A stretch of 64,000 bases of DNA from Henckelia pumila (Eukaryota; Streptophyta; Magnoliopsida; Lamiales; Gesneriaceae), in contig NC_133122.1 in assembly GCF_033568475.1 (NCBI RefSeq), positions 66,983,442 through 67,047,441 on the forward strand, read 5' to 3'. A program made the translations under genes and the position numbers. Position 1 is the stretch's first letter. Each line of letters opens with the position of its first letter. Below, piece after piece: positions 36,944-49,021 of this stretch. Under the pieces are notes generated by a model that ran no database searches, was not told the DNA's origin, and was given only the letters and a program-made list of their open reading frames with translations.

Positions 36944-37375
36944 CGAGTTTCTTTAATTTGGGTTTAATTCAAGATTCTTGAGGTTTTGTTTAGTTTTTGT
37001 TTTTGTAATATGCTTTTAGAATCATTAATGATAAAATATGAGGCATGATAATTCACAAAAGAGTTAAAATAACCCATTATTTTAAATCGAATATTAATAA
37101 ACAAGTGTCGGAAAATTAACATTTCTATAATTTTGCAATTATATTGTCAAAATTTCAAAAAATTGCCCAAGAAAAAAAGGATGTATAGAATATTAACAAT
37201 ATTGAGAGAAATGGATTATATATAGGCATTTAAAAAAAAAGAAAAAGAAAAAGGATTAATATTATAATATATGTTTCAAACCAAATGAAAGCACGTCCTG
37301 TATAATAGATTTGAGTTTGAATCCAAAAAAAAATGAAACAAGAAAACCGGCCCATCCCCCATTGTAATCTTAATT

Positions 37376-37406
<31 letters not shown>

Positions 37407-37899
37407 GGATAAATAAAATTACATTTGTTAGGGGAAAAATTAACTATAGTCAGAATCATCATGTCAAATTATAAAGAATAAAACTATAAACTGAAGCAGA
37501 AGTGTACCAGAAACTATAATTCTTATAATCTTTGAGAACAATATCGGTTGATCTTCCAAATCTATGCGTTCTTCCTAAGAGCCCTTTTGTTTTCTCTGGT
37601 TCTATTCTAATAATGAGGATTAGAGATAGTTGAACGTGAAACGCTGAGACAATAACCACGTTATATAGATAATTTTATTAATTATGTCTAATATTTCAGT
37701 TTGAGTCCATCATAAAAACAGAAATTACAATTTAGTCTCTACACATCAAAATCCATGTCATTAAAGCCCAATAATTAAAAACCTTAATTGATCACTTTAG
37801 TTTGAATTTAACTTAATAGAAAACCCACAATACATAGTTATTCACGTATAAGCCCATAAACTTTAATTGATCTTACAACAATAACTATATGCATCGAAC
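36944..37899. other. Intergenic DNA, no gene seen
   Basis: AT-rich, with a (TA)n run at 37379-37404. A 66-codon minus-strand ORF at 37459-37659 matches nothing I know. Confidence 0.5.
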
Positions 37900-39759
37900 T
37901 CAGAAATCGTTTTCCAAATTATTATCCACCAGATCAGCAATGGTGGTATCCTTCTTGTCGAAGAAGAGATCTCGTAGATTAAACGGGCCGACATCGGGTC
38001 GGAGCCCCGACCAAAGAGCCTCTGCAGATTGTCGATGAATTTTTTCAGTCGGGTGAAAAGAATCCCACCACACATATATTCATCTGCATTGTGGCACAAT
38101 TCATAAGCAGTCACTTTCTTGGTGCCTCCACATGTGGATACCCCTCCATACGGCCCTGTTCCGCAACAAGCATGCACACCTTCCTTGAAACCTACACGAA
38201 TTTTATCAAATTTCAATATTAGTTTATTAATTTTGTTTTGTTTTAAACAATTTTAGTTTTTTTTTGTTGTTGTGACATTGATGTGTGGAGTACGAAAATT
38301 GGAAGATACAATACTAATTAGACTGATATTTGATAATATGGATGACCAAAATTGTGAGAAAGTAAACATATATATATATACACCATAGTTGGGCCAATCC
38401 AAGAAATTGGAGTTGCAATACTTGAAATGTTTCAACAGGTGATCCAGGTTTGAGAGGACACTCTTGAGTGCATTATTATGCTTTAATGCAAGAGAATTGG
38501 CCTGCTCCAGGCACCCTCCCGTGGCTTCGGGTTTGAGAGCCCTTAGTACCGGTAAGCACCCCAGCGGCGACAAGCTTAAAAATCCAAATTTTCTCGCACC
38601 TTTTGCATACAGTTCCTTGGCAAATCGATCCATTATATATTTTTCATGTTAATATAATATATACATCAACCGTTTCGACCCACTAAATCAGGATATATAT
38701 CTAAGAAAATTTTGAATTCTGTAAATCAAATAATATGATTGGTCAAATATAAATTACAAAGAGGAGAAGAAAAATTGAACAAGGGAAAATAGTTTCAAAA
38801 ATGAGAAACTTACCAGAATCGCTTGAGTCAAGTTAATAATTTCCAATAACCATTCCCACAAATTCTTCCTCGTGGCGTCGGAGTTGTTGCGTCTCATGAT
38901 TTCCGAGATAATCAAAATAGTCGTTACTTCCCATACTAAAGAAATATTAGTTCTTCTGCTCCGGAGCTTCCCAATTTTCCATCGACCCATTTGCAAACGT
39001 CGCCAAAGTACTTTACTTTCTTTTATCAATTTAATTTGTGAACAAAAACTATATATTAAAAGCATATTTTTTAAATAAAATATACCCTTTAAGAAATATT
39101 AGAATGCATGGGATTGCACTGCTAGTTTAAGTCGGTCGGACTACCCAGAATCGAAAAAATATTGAAAACAAGAAACATATCAGAAAAGAATGAAGATTAA
39201 TTAATAATTCATTTATATTATAAATTAATTAAAGAGCCAATAATAAAATATATATTTGTTTGATAGATTCAGACAAAATTAAAATTTGTTACATAGGTGA
39301 CCAACCTCACCATGGTTGGTTGATGAAAGACTGCCTGCCCCTCCAGAGGCAAAGTTAACCCCATGACTAAAGTCAGCAGATGGATCCAAGTATGGAGGAA
39401 TTATTGGCATATCAGCATATTCAGCTGCATGCAACAAAATATTAAGTCCATAAAAAAACATCAAACTTAAAGTAATTTAGTTAGTATTATATATATCAAA
39501 CATACCAATGAAGTCTACGATGATACGACCGTCAGAAAACCGGCCAGTTGGATTCTTGAAGAAGCCATTTTGACCATACGGCTTGTAATTCGCTTGGTTC
39601 GCCGGCATTGTTTTGATATAGTAGTTGTTTCCCACGTCGACATACGATCGAGTCCCCGAATATAAAGAACCTTTCTTGATTTTGCGCTGAAACCATATCC
39701 GACTTTAAAAATAGAACGACGACGATCATAGCAATAAGCTGGTTCGCAAAAATGGCCAT
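37900..39759 (-). pseudogene. GDSL esterase/lipase pseudogene, tandem copy of 27174-30592
   Basis: All five exons can be aligned with the intact gene: 39759-39515, 39424-39306, about 39020-38820, 38615-38384, 38191-37900. Signal peptide and FGDS are present. Damage: a net 4-bp insertion right after the GDS codons; an exon 3 that has lost its first bases and about 14 bp in the middle, breaking the frame through the GSND block; a 24-bp in-frame loss at the end of exon 4; and a net 2-bp insertion in exon 5 just before the Asp-His motif, which shifts the frame. The promoter lost its TATA segment and carries a solo LTR. The two copies are on the same strand about 9 kb apart and similarity extends into the 5' flank, so they arose by segmental tandem duplication. 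Confidence 0.9.
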
Positions 39760-39866
39760 TTGGTAGTTGAAATGAGAGAGTTTGGGGGAAATTTTGTATC
39801 ATTTTGGTTTGAATTTTGATTAATGGTTTAGGTAAGATCGTGACAATGGAGTATTGACCAAAGGAC

Positions 39867-41047
39867 TGTAGCTCAAAATTTTTTATTTCTTAAAATTAAG
39901 AAATAGAAAATGGATACAAATTGAATTTGAGAAATTAAATAAAGATTAGTGGATGCAATCTCTAAATAATCCCTTGATTTTCCTCTTCACAATTTCTTGA
40001 TAGATTTGAATTTCTTGAGTATTTGATCTTTTTGAAAGACGGTTTGATGTCTTGAGATTTGATTTGATGTCTTGATAAAGTTAATTCGATGGGTTAACAC
40101 CTTGATATCGAATTAAACTTCAAAATTTGAAAAGAACGCAATGAACTCCTTGAATGGCGAGAAATTTGTTATCTTGAATTTGATGAAAAACACGATCTTC
40201 TTGAATTTGATTTATTTGTTGAAGAACATGAACTTCTTGAATTTGATAAAGAACACAATCTTCTTGAATTTGATTTATTTGATGAAGAATGCGAGCTTCT
40301 TGAATTTGATGAAGAGCACAATCTTCTTGAATTTGATTTATTTGTTGAAGAACACGAACTTCTTGAATTTGATGAAGAACACGATCTTCTTGAATTTGAT
40401 TTGTTTGATGAAGAACACGAACTTCTTGAATTTGATGAAGAACACGATCTTCTTGAATTTGAATGAATTTAAGTATATTTGAAGAAGAACGCAATTAATC
40501 CCTTGAATCACGCCTTGATCTTCTCGAATTTGATGATTTTGAAGAAGAACGCCTTGAATTGCGCCTTGAACTTCTTGAATGTGACTTGAGAAAAAAATCT
40601 TGAATTCTTCTACTTCTTTGCTTCAGTCTTCTTTGTTGTGTTTTTTTCTTGGTCATCTGCCCCCTATTTATAGCTGAAGGATGCAGATTCCTACCATTTT
40701 TATTTGATGAGGTGTCGCAATTTGATTGGCTTCTTCTGATTTATTTGGTGATTATCTTCCATTAATCAAAAGATTTGATTTTAAATACTAAAAATATTAG
40801 TATTTTCTTCTATTTGATTCAAGATTTGATCTCAAATACTAAAAATATTAGTATTCTCTTCCAATTTGTGCAAGATGCAATCTTAATTTAAAAATCTTGA
40901 TTTGAGCATAAAATATATTAAAATATCAATTAATTAACGATTTATTTTTTATGAATTTAATCTTCCCAAAAATAGCTAATTATTTTATTGATATTTAATT
41001 ATTTTGTACTTGCCATATTTGAAGGTTGACAAATTTAATTGTCTACA
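39867..41047 (-). mobile_element. Solo LTR in the promoter of the GDSL pseudogene
   Basis: 1181 bp with ends TGTAGC and TCTACA and the perfect duplication AGGAC (39862-39866, 41048-41052). On the minus strand a TATA box (CTATAAATAG, 40664-40673) is followed by a leader beginning about 30 bp later, so it is read toward the pseudogene. The sequences on either side join to match the 5' flank of the intact gene near 30720-30850. No internal domain remains. Confidence 0.9.
40190..40465. repeat. 63-bp minisatellite in the solo LTR
   Basis: Four full units and a partial fifth, starting at 40190, 40253, 40316 and 40379. Each contains two CTTCTTGAATTTGAT blocks. Because 63 is a multiple of three and the units lack stops, both strands show an open frame of more than 110 codons; these are not genes. 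Confidence 0.92.
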
Positions 41048-41052
41048 AGGAC

Positions 41053-41920
41053 CAAGGTCATTTTTTAGTGAAAAAAATTAAAGTTAGCGGATAAAGCTTG
41101 GAACTGTTCCAGCCCTAATATATGATTTTCTATCTCCAAATGTCATCCCTTAGACTTTAGGGTTTTGACATTTCATTCACTGCTATATTTAATCTTTTTT
41201 TTTTAATCATTGGAGTGCGGACATGTAGCAAATTATATTGCTGATATGACAATATGTATAATAGTTCTAAATTAAATTAAAAATAACAAAAGCGAAAAGA
41301 AGTAAATTTTGGATAATGATATATTTCTGGCTGATTGAACGGTTAAAATCTAATTTAAACCGATTTACAATATAAAAGTTGATATTTTCACACATTTATA
41401 TACGTATAATACACACATATATGTGTGTTAAAGAAATTGATATGTACTAAAAAATATTATATTTTATTTTAATTTCGTGAGCAAACTAAACTTTATCTTC
41501 CAAAATCACTTTAATTAATGCATGCCAATTTGTCCTCCAATCTCCCCCTAATGCAATAGTAATTCAGCAATATAATAAACCAAACGAGCGAGTGATATAA
41601 TTTATAATGTATAGATTTTTTTTAGAGGATTTATAATGTATAGTTACTATGTAAAAGACTTTTAAAATAAGTAATTGTGGCCTATGAAACGTAAAAATGT
41701 TTTCACAAAAATTCCCTCGTTCATTAATTATAATCTTATATTTTTAAAAAAATTGTGAAATAAAAATTCAAACAGTATTTTAAGGGAAAATTATTTTGGT
41801 ATATTTATTTTATGCATATTTTGCGTGTTTAAAATTACATTCTCCACTAAAATTTAATGGAAAAATTATATTTTTGGTTCCATAACTTGCATGCTTTTTT
41901 TTTTTTTTTCATGTTATTCA
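41053..41920. other. Intergenic DNA, remnant of the GDSL duplication block
   Basis: The first 130 bases (to about 41180) match the 5' flank of the intact GDSL gene near 30750-30850, including ATTAAAGTTAGCGGATAAAGC against ATTAAGGTTAGAGGATGAAGC. The rest is AT-rich with nothing recognisable. Confidence 0.6.
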
Positions 41921-41990
41921 GGAGCAGACCCAGAAATTTTGTTCACAGGGGCAAAATCAAGGGCGGAGCAATGTGTTGCTCCGCCCGGGC
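41921..41990. mobile_element. hAT-like terminus with a perfect hairpin
   Basis: CAGGAGCAGACCCAG resembles the CAG(G/A)GGCGGA-type ends of plant hAT elements. Forty bases in, GGGCGGAGCAA-TGTG-TTGCTCCGCCC forms an 11-bp perfect hairpin (41961-41986). No matching right end was found, so the element is partial or misassigned. Confidence 0.35.
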
Positions 41991-42845
41991 GACCCAGTTT
42001 TTTTTTTTTATACATTCAATTTAGTCCAATTTTTCAATAGCTCGGTGAACCAATTTAAAAAATGAGAAGATACAAGATCAACCTATAAAAAATAGACGGC
42101 TTAAAAAATTCTAGTTCAGGTATAAATAAAAACATAGTTCCGTCGACATTGGGCACAATTCATATAAAATCACAAAAATATAATTTATATCAACAAAAAT
42201 ACGAGTAAAAAAGTTAAAACATTACATCAATTCATAATAATTCATTATACAATCATTTGATAAGTTGCTAAATATATTTTTTTCAATATATATCACAAAT
42301 GTGACTTACAATTGATCTATACGATTTTTAAATTTTATTAAATAAATATTAAAAGTATTATAATAAATACTTATACAACTATTTGCACAAACTCAATCCA
42401 ATCAATCCCTCGATTGAAACTCCTGGCAACTTCGTCTTAATAAAGACACCATCTCAAATCAGAACTATTTCTGATAGAGTTACAATCAATAAATAACTGG
42501 TAAACTTAACGCTTTGTGAAATATCAGTGGTTGATCACTAGATCGACGTGATAAAGTAGTTAGAATGTGATAGCGGCTCAAAAATTTGATTTGATATGAT
42601 CTGATTTTCTTTTTGAATATTTGAAAGTCTTGAGAGCACAAGTTATTTTTATGCTTAGATTGATGATGATTCAAAAGGATCTCTGAAATCCATCCTTGAG
42701 TATTTATAAGTGCAAAGATCCAACACTACAAAATCTAGCCCATGCACATTTGTTCCAAATATAGCCGACAATTATGCAGAATATGTCACGTATCTTTGTA
42801 CTCTTTCCAATGATAATAAGATGGCGCGGGGCTATTTTGGATTGT
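41991..42845. other. Unclassified, probably repeat-derived
   Basis: No gene seen. On the minus strand ACTTATAAATAC at about 42700 gives a TATA-like box followed by a leader-like stretch, suggesting an LTR or promoter fragment joined directly to the truncated reverse transcriptase at 42846. The breakpoint has no target duplication that I can see. Confidence 0.35.
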
Positions 42846-44054
42846 AGCTCGCATCTCTGACGGAGCCAGACGGTACGGTGCTTGTGAAATAGGCGAAATC
42901 CCTGGCACTAGCTTAATGCCAAACTCCACTTCCCGAATAGGAGGAAAACCTGAAATTTCATCAAGAAAAACGTCTGGAAACTCATTTACAACCGGCATAT
43001 CTCCTATACCAACGTTCTCAGTGGACAAATCAATCGTATAGATGAGGTAGCCTTCCCCGCCAGACTCTAGAGTTCAATAGAGCAAACACTTGGCCCGAAG
43101 TACGAGGTCGCATATTAGAACCCCCTGTTGATTGCCCTGGTGGCCTCTATTGAATAGTAGTCTGGGAACTAGAATCTACTCCCCCAGCCTGTGGAAAATT
43201 CCTCTTAATATGACCAGTCTCCCCACATAGGAAACAAGCTCTTGTAGCTTTCCGACATTTATCAGATGGATGATTCTTACCACAATGATCACATTGACCC
43301 TTTCTTCCAAAACACATCACTCCCCAATATCCGGAGGAAGAAGTAGAAGAAGACTTCTTGAAAGACTGAGTACGGGGATCCAAAGAACTCGCAGATCTAG
43401 AAGAGAGAAAAGACTTGTTACGTCGAATGCTGTCATTTGTCTGGCGACATCGACTAACCAATCTTTCATAAGTCATGTCATCTCCAACAGATACACGGTC
43501 ATGGATTTCTGTATTAAGACCCTGGAGAAACAGATTATACTTTGTTTCAGTGCTGTCAAAAATCTGAGGACAATAGGGCAACAACTCAAACTTCTGCTGG
43601 TTCTCATCGATTGACATCGAACCCTACCTCAAACTCAGCAATTCACTAGCCTTCGCCTATCGGAGTACGGGAGGAGAATATAGCTTATGAAAAGCTGTGC
43701 GGAACTCTGCCTAGATAGCTACTCCTCGTGTTGTGATAAAAAGTGTAGACGTAGACCTCCACCATTTTTGAGCACTCCCCTCTATCAGAAAACTAAGAAT
43801 CTCTATCTTCTGCTCCTCCGTGCAGCGAAATTCTTTGAAGCAGTTCTCCATGCATTCTAACCAATTTTCTGCATCCTCCGGAGACTCGCCTCTAACCAAA
43901 GGCTTAGGACTCATTTGAATGAATCGATGCATACTAAATTGTCTACGATTGTCATGGCGATGGTGATGATGCCCCGACGATGCTTGCGATCGTCCTCAAC
44001 ACCCCAGCGTCCACCTATGCTACCATGACTACTTTCATCATCATCTCCCGCCAT
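42846..44054 (-). pseudogene. gag and start of pol of the family C Ty3 element
   Basis: Starts MAGDDDESSHG, then changes frame. Pieces in order: capsid (ESPEDAENWLECMENCFKEF, QKWW at 43711-43932), capsid C-terminus and zinc region (43147-43617) with a knuckle CFLCGETGHIKRNF that has lost its last Cys, and the linker to reverse transcriptase (NEFPDVFLDEISGFP, then APYRLAPSEM at 42846-43010). The protease region is missing between them. Several frame changes and the truncation make it non-functional. Confidence 0.88.
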
Positions 44055-44112
44055 CTTCCCGATGATTAAAAGATTAATCCCAAGGCAAAAATCTAGATCC
44101 CAAGATTTCAAT

Positions 44113-44127
44113 GCATGCTCTGATATA
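44113..44127 (-). other. Decayed primer-binding site
   Basis: Minus strand TATATCAGAGCATGC next to the LTR end; the tRNA-iMet site with two changes in TGGTATCAGAGC. Confidence 0.6.
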
Positions 44128-44216
44128 ATAAATGTAGTTATCCGTACCGTGATCACCTACTAATCAAGAGCTTATACATGAAATTAACTTAATTAAATAT
44201 AATACGGTCTCCCTGA

Positions 44217-47112
44217 CACTATAAGAGTGATTTACAAACGCTAATGATGCTAGCAATTTAGGAGTGGTTTCTAATCACTGCTATATGCAATCAATATATG
44301 AGCACTTTTAAAATGTTGTTAGAGCTAGAAATATAAGAACAATATCCGACTGCTTAGAAACCTTTGTGTGTAAGAATGGTTTTAAAACGCTCCAAGATGT
44401 TCGAAAACGCCGTTGACGTTAGCAATTTAGGTTTTATTTAATATAACTCATACATGAAATCGATAAAGGAGAATTTTCCTAAACTATTTTTTAGCATTTT
44501 ATTGTATTTTTTCAAACAAATATATATTTCAAAACATTTAATCGATTAATAAAATAACTAAATAAATGTTATTGACTAAACATTAATAAAAACTTCATAT
44601 TTAATATTCCAATCCACAAAATGAATGTGAACATTAATAAACAAATATCATTTTACAAGAATTACAATAATACTCCAATTGAAATAGAAAATAAATTAAA
44701 CATGTTTCAAATTCAACAGATAAAATACAAGTTTTGTTTTTTTTTCCCCAAATTCCATCTATTCTTTATCCGAATCTGAGGAGATCTACGATCACTTTTC
44801 ATGTGCATTTGATGGAGCATTTGTATTTCCTGCATCATGTTTCACCTGACAAAATATTCGCAAAGCATAAGTTTTATTTGAAGCATTGAATATAACCAAA
44901 TTCATACCCCAAAAAAAAACTTTAACTTTCCTTCTTATGCTCCTCATTTTTTCTTGACTTCACTGCACCATTAATTTGTACCTTCAACTTAGTGAACTCG
45001 TTATTCTCTTCTAGATCCTCCTCTAATATCTTTAACATATGAAACAATGAGTCTATAAAATTTAAATAACCTTGAGAATGCACCATTACTCAGAGTAAAA
45101 ATAACATAAAATATAATATATATCTAAGATAAATAAACTACCTCAAAAAATAAGAGCAAATGGATCAAGAAGAAGAATAATCAATGCACAAGCCAAGGAG
45201 AAATCTCGAGAAAGTACAGACTTGTGATGGGAAATTAGGAATAAAAAGAATATGGAAGGCGGGTAATATATAAACTTATTAATGATAGAATGTTTATCGT
45301 TTAAGATATTTTAATTTTGTGGCAAGATTTATCTTCTTCGCATCAGTTTAATTTAAAGATCACGACACTTTTAGTGAAGGATTATGATATCTAATTGGTG
45401 ATATTTTAATTAAGATAAGGTTTGGCGGTAAATGAAAATTTAAGCACCGCCAAAATTTGAGAATCGGGTGAATTAGTACAAAGATTGATGATATAACTTT
45501 AATAACTAAGCATAAATTTATTAATGATAATTATATTAAAATCATGATAAGTTTGTTAAGTAAAATTTATATGTAACTTATACCCTAAAATATCAATCCT
45601 TAATTCCTCGTTAATGTACGTGACAGACAACTCTATGATTTTAATTTCTTGGTTTTATTTTATTCAGATGTGAATTAAATCAACTAATATAATAATCTCA
45701 ATGGCATGCTTATTTAATTTGTATGATCGTCATCATCATAATAATAATCATCATTACTATTTAATTATCATCATTATTAATATTTTTGTTGTTTTCAAAA
45801 TTACTAATAAGCATTAGTTAGGTAATGAGATCGATGAAATATATATGATCTTCAATATAAGAGTAATATTAAAATATATGATTAATCTAACTATTTTTAA
45901 CTCCAAAATAAAAACTTTTATGAGACGGTATTACGATTCAATTTTGTCAGATTGATCTACTATTTGACTTGACATATGAAAAATTATTAATTTCAAAAAT
46001 ATTATCTTTAACTGTAGATATGCTTTGGATTGAATCGTTTCATAGATATAGGTTCGTGAGAACTCTCGTATAAGAACCATCATACCTCAAATTATTGTAA
46101 AACATAAACAAAGGTTTAATATGGTACACGTACGTATGAATCAATTCAGCCCGGTTACATGCTTATTCGTGTGGTTTTGTTTTGTTTTGTTTTTTTTTAA
46201 AAAAACAAGTTGTTAAAATACGCGAAGTTGTCTAAATTTATAGATAAATTTGATGTTATAAAATCAACTAGTATATCAAGAATGAAAACATAGGAGATAA
46301 ATCAGTAACAGTTTATAACATAGATTTATGCAAATCGGTACTGAAAATATTAAATAGGTGTAATTTCAAACCAAATCCTTCAAAAATGAGCAATAAAACA
46401 GTTGTTGACACCAATTTTTGTGAAAACCCACCGGTGAAAATATTCACTATAAGTATTTTCAAAATTGGTCCTAGTAGTTATATTAATAAGAATTTTTTAA
46501 ATTTTTATAGTTGTGGTTTATACAAAACTGATGCTAAATGGATTTAATTGATACCATTTCCATACCATTCCTAAAAAAATAAATCAAATAAGGGGTTTAC
46601 AACCATGGTTTTCGCACTGTTTTTGTGACAATCATTGCTAAGAATATTCACTAGTGTAGTTTCCAAACAAATCCTAAAAAATAGAGAATTAAAAGCGGTT
46701 CACAACACCGATTTTGTGAAAACCACTGTTAAAAATATCCATCGTTAGCAGTTTCAAGAGAACTCCTAACATTTACGTCAATAAGAGCAGTTTATAGTAG
46801 ATGTTTATATAAACCGGTAATAAAAGTATTCAATAGGTATAGTTTCAAAAACAATCCAAAAAGATGGAGCAATAAAAGCGGTTTACAGCATCGGTTTTGT
46901 GAAACCGCTGTTAAAAATATTAAATATGAGCAGTTTCAAGAGTGATCCTAACAATTATATCAAATAGAGCAGTTTGTAGCCGCGGTTTGTAAAAATCGGT
47001 ACTAAAATATGGTTAATAAGAGTGGTTAATAAACCACCCTTATAAGGTAATACAATAGAAACAGTTTAATTAAAACCGATTCTATTGGTCACCTTTCAAG
47101 AGCGGTGTAGTG
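44217..47112. mobile_element. CACTA (En/Spm-type) non-autonomous transposon
   Basis: 2896 bp starting CACTATAAGAGTG and ending GAGCGGTGTAGTG (reverse complement CACTACACCGCTC), with the 3-bp duplication TGA on each side (44214-44216, 47113-47115). Removing it restores the LTR (CTCCCTGA then GTCTCC). Subterminal repeats lie at both ends. The middle (44700-45250) has short exon-like pieces but no transposase motif that I recognise. Confidence 0.8.
46380..47112. repeat. CACTA right subterminal repeats
   Basis: At least four copies, spaced about 150-190 bp, of the pattern GCAATAAAAGCGGTTTACA, then CGGTTTTGTGAAA, then CCGCTGTTAAAAATAT. Such arrays bind the transposase in CACTA elements. The left end has a different pair built on GTTAGCAATTTAGG. 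Confidence 0.7.
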
Positions 47113-47769
47113 TGAGTCTCCTGCTCCATCAAGTCTAAGACATGCCCCGTGGAATAGGGTGTCCAAAAACAGTACGAAGACATGAGAATAAAACACTCAG
47201 TACGAGAATATGAGTATACAATATTATATGTGCATGTATGCAAATGTACGGGTTACCAAGACTCGTAGTCAAGAATATGATAAAAAACAGACTTAGGCCC
47301 TAGGTATGTAGCACTCTACGACGTCACCCCAAGAGGTGGCTCACATACCCGACAGTGGAATAATGGTGACCTGACACGAGTCCACGTGTCCAACCATCCA
47401 CTAACAAGATAGAGTAAATACCCTACTACCGGATATCACAAGGATATAAGCTCAAGATGATCATGCATGAAGCATAATAACATGTCATAATATATGTAGA
47501 TAAAATAATGCCATATAATCAATGCAACACATAATACATGCATACTCAGTCAGGATATTTCGAACAATACTTTCGTACCTTAATTCTACTAGGCAAGCTA
47601 TGTAGTAGCCCGGTTCTATTTTACAAGATTAAGTGATTTTAAACATGTTAGAAAATGACATATAATTTTAAAAGTGTCAAAACATGTTCAAGGAGTCCTT
47701 ATTTGGTGAAAATAAGTGAAAAATCAGATCCGAAACGTTCGAAAATGGTAGGGTAGGTCCCGGGGGGTC

Positions 47770-48005
47770 CAAAATGAGTTCGGAAGGACCAAAACAGTTC
47801 GGAGCGTGTGGACCAGTTCGGGCCGTCCGAACTCAACAGGGTCCAGGTGTCTAAAGTGGCTCGGAAAAGTGGCAGTTCGGACCATCCGAACCCAGCTCGG
47901 ACCGTACGAACTCACCGCTATATTGAGGTGTCAAAATGCACTCTACACGTGGAAATCATGCCCGGATCGGAGCCTCCAAACCCTGTTCGGACCGTCCGAA
48001 CCCAG
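47770..48005. repeat. Palindromic minisatellite upstream of the LTR TATA box
   Basis: About seven imperfect units built on GTTCGGACCGTCCGAAC, an almost perfect palindrome; variants include TTCGGACCATCCGAA and CTCGGACCGTACGAACTC. Confidence 0.85.
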
Positions 48006-48007
48006 GC

Positions 48008-48016
48008 TTATAAAAA
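48008..48016 (+). promoter_or_regulatory. TATA box of the family C solo LTR
   Basis: TTATAAAAAGG immediately after the palindromic array. Confidence 0.55.
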
Positions 48017-49021
48017 GGGGTCCGAGGCTCTCATTTTGGATATTCCATTTCCTCTCCTCTCCCGATAATGGCTCTATTTTAAGGGCTTCGGGACTCTTTC
48101 TTTAAGAGTTGTAGTAGGAAATAGTATTTTTATAACGGACAGTGTCCGGCGGCGGAGTTCTGGCGAGGCGTCCAGAGGTCGTATCTAGGCTATGCCCAGG
48201 CTCTGGGGCTTGCGAAATCAGCGGGTTGACGACAGACGAAGGTATGACTTTGGTTCCCTATAGTAAATATGGAGTAGACTATAGTTTAATTAAGGCTTTT
48301 AGAGCCTGTTAGGTGATCTATGACATGTTAGATAATGCATGGTATTTATGCATTGTAATGCTGCTTGGTAGGCTTGGACCTAGATGAGAGCTTCTAGGAT
48401 CTGCCTTAGTAAGGTACGGAAGTATTATTCGAGATATCCAGATTGAATATGCATGTATTATGTGTTTGCATGAATTATGTGATTGCATGTTTTATATGCC
48501 TTTATATACAGCATGTCATGACTGTATGTTGCATACATGAGCATATTGAGCCTTTACCTTAGAGGTATCATGTAGTAGGGTGCTCACCCTACGAGTTTGT
48601 GGATGGTTGGAGACGTAAGTCTTGTGTCGGGTCACCGTGATGGTTGGACACATGTACTGAGTATTAGGTCACCATTATCCACTGGGTATATGAGTCACCT
48701 CCTGAGACGACGACGCAGCGTGCTATATATCCTGAGCCCGGTCAATGAGCTTGTTTCTTGACCTGAGTGTCTTGGTACCCAGTTCATTTGCATTCATGTA
48801 CATAAAATAGTGTATACTCATATTCTCGTACTGAGCATGTTAGGCTCACTTTCGGTTATTTTCTGTTGGCTGGATGCCCTATTCCATGGGGCAGTTGCAG
48901 GTAGTTATTTCGGATACAGGGAGGTTAAGTGGTGACCAAGGCTGGATAGCAGGGTTGACCACTAGGATTTGTTTACTTGGTATTTGACTTACTTTAATTC
49001 CACAGTTACTCTGATTAATAT

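Noticed and set aside
37459-37659. 66-codon minus-strand ORF upstream of nothing recognisable
   Set aside because: No family recognised, no splice or promoter context, length near chance expectation.
40120-40494. Overlapping 113- and 124-codon ORFs on both strands
   Set aside because: They are the 63-bp minisatellite read in two directions; low complexity, inside a solo LTR.
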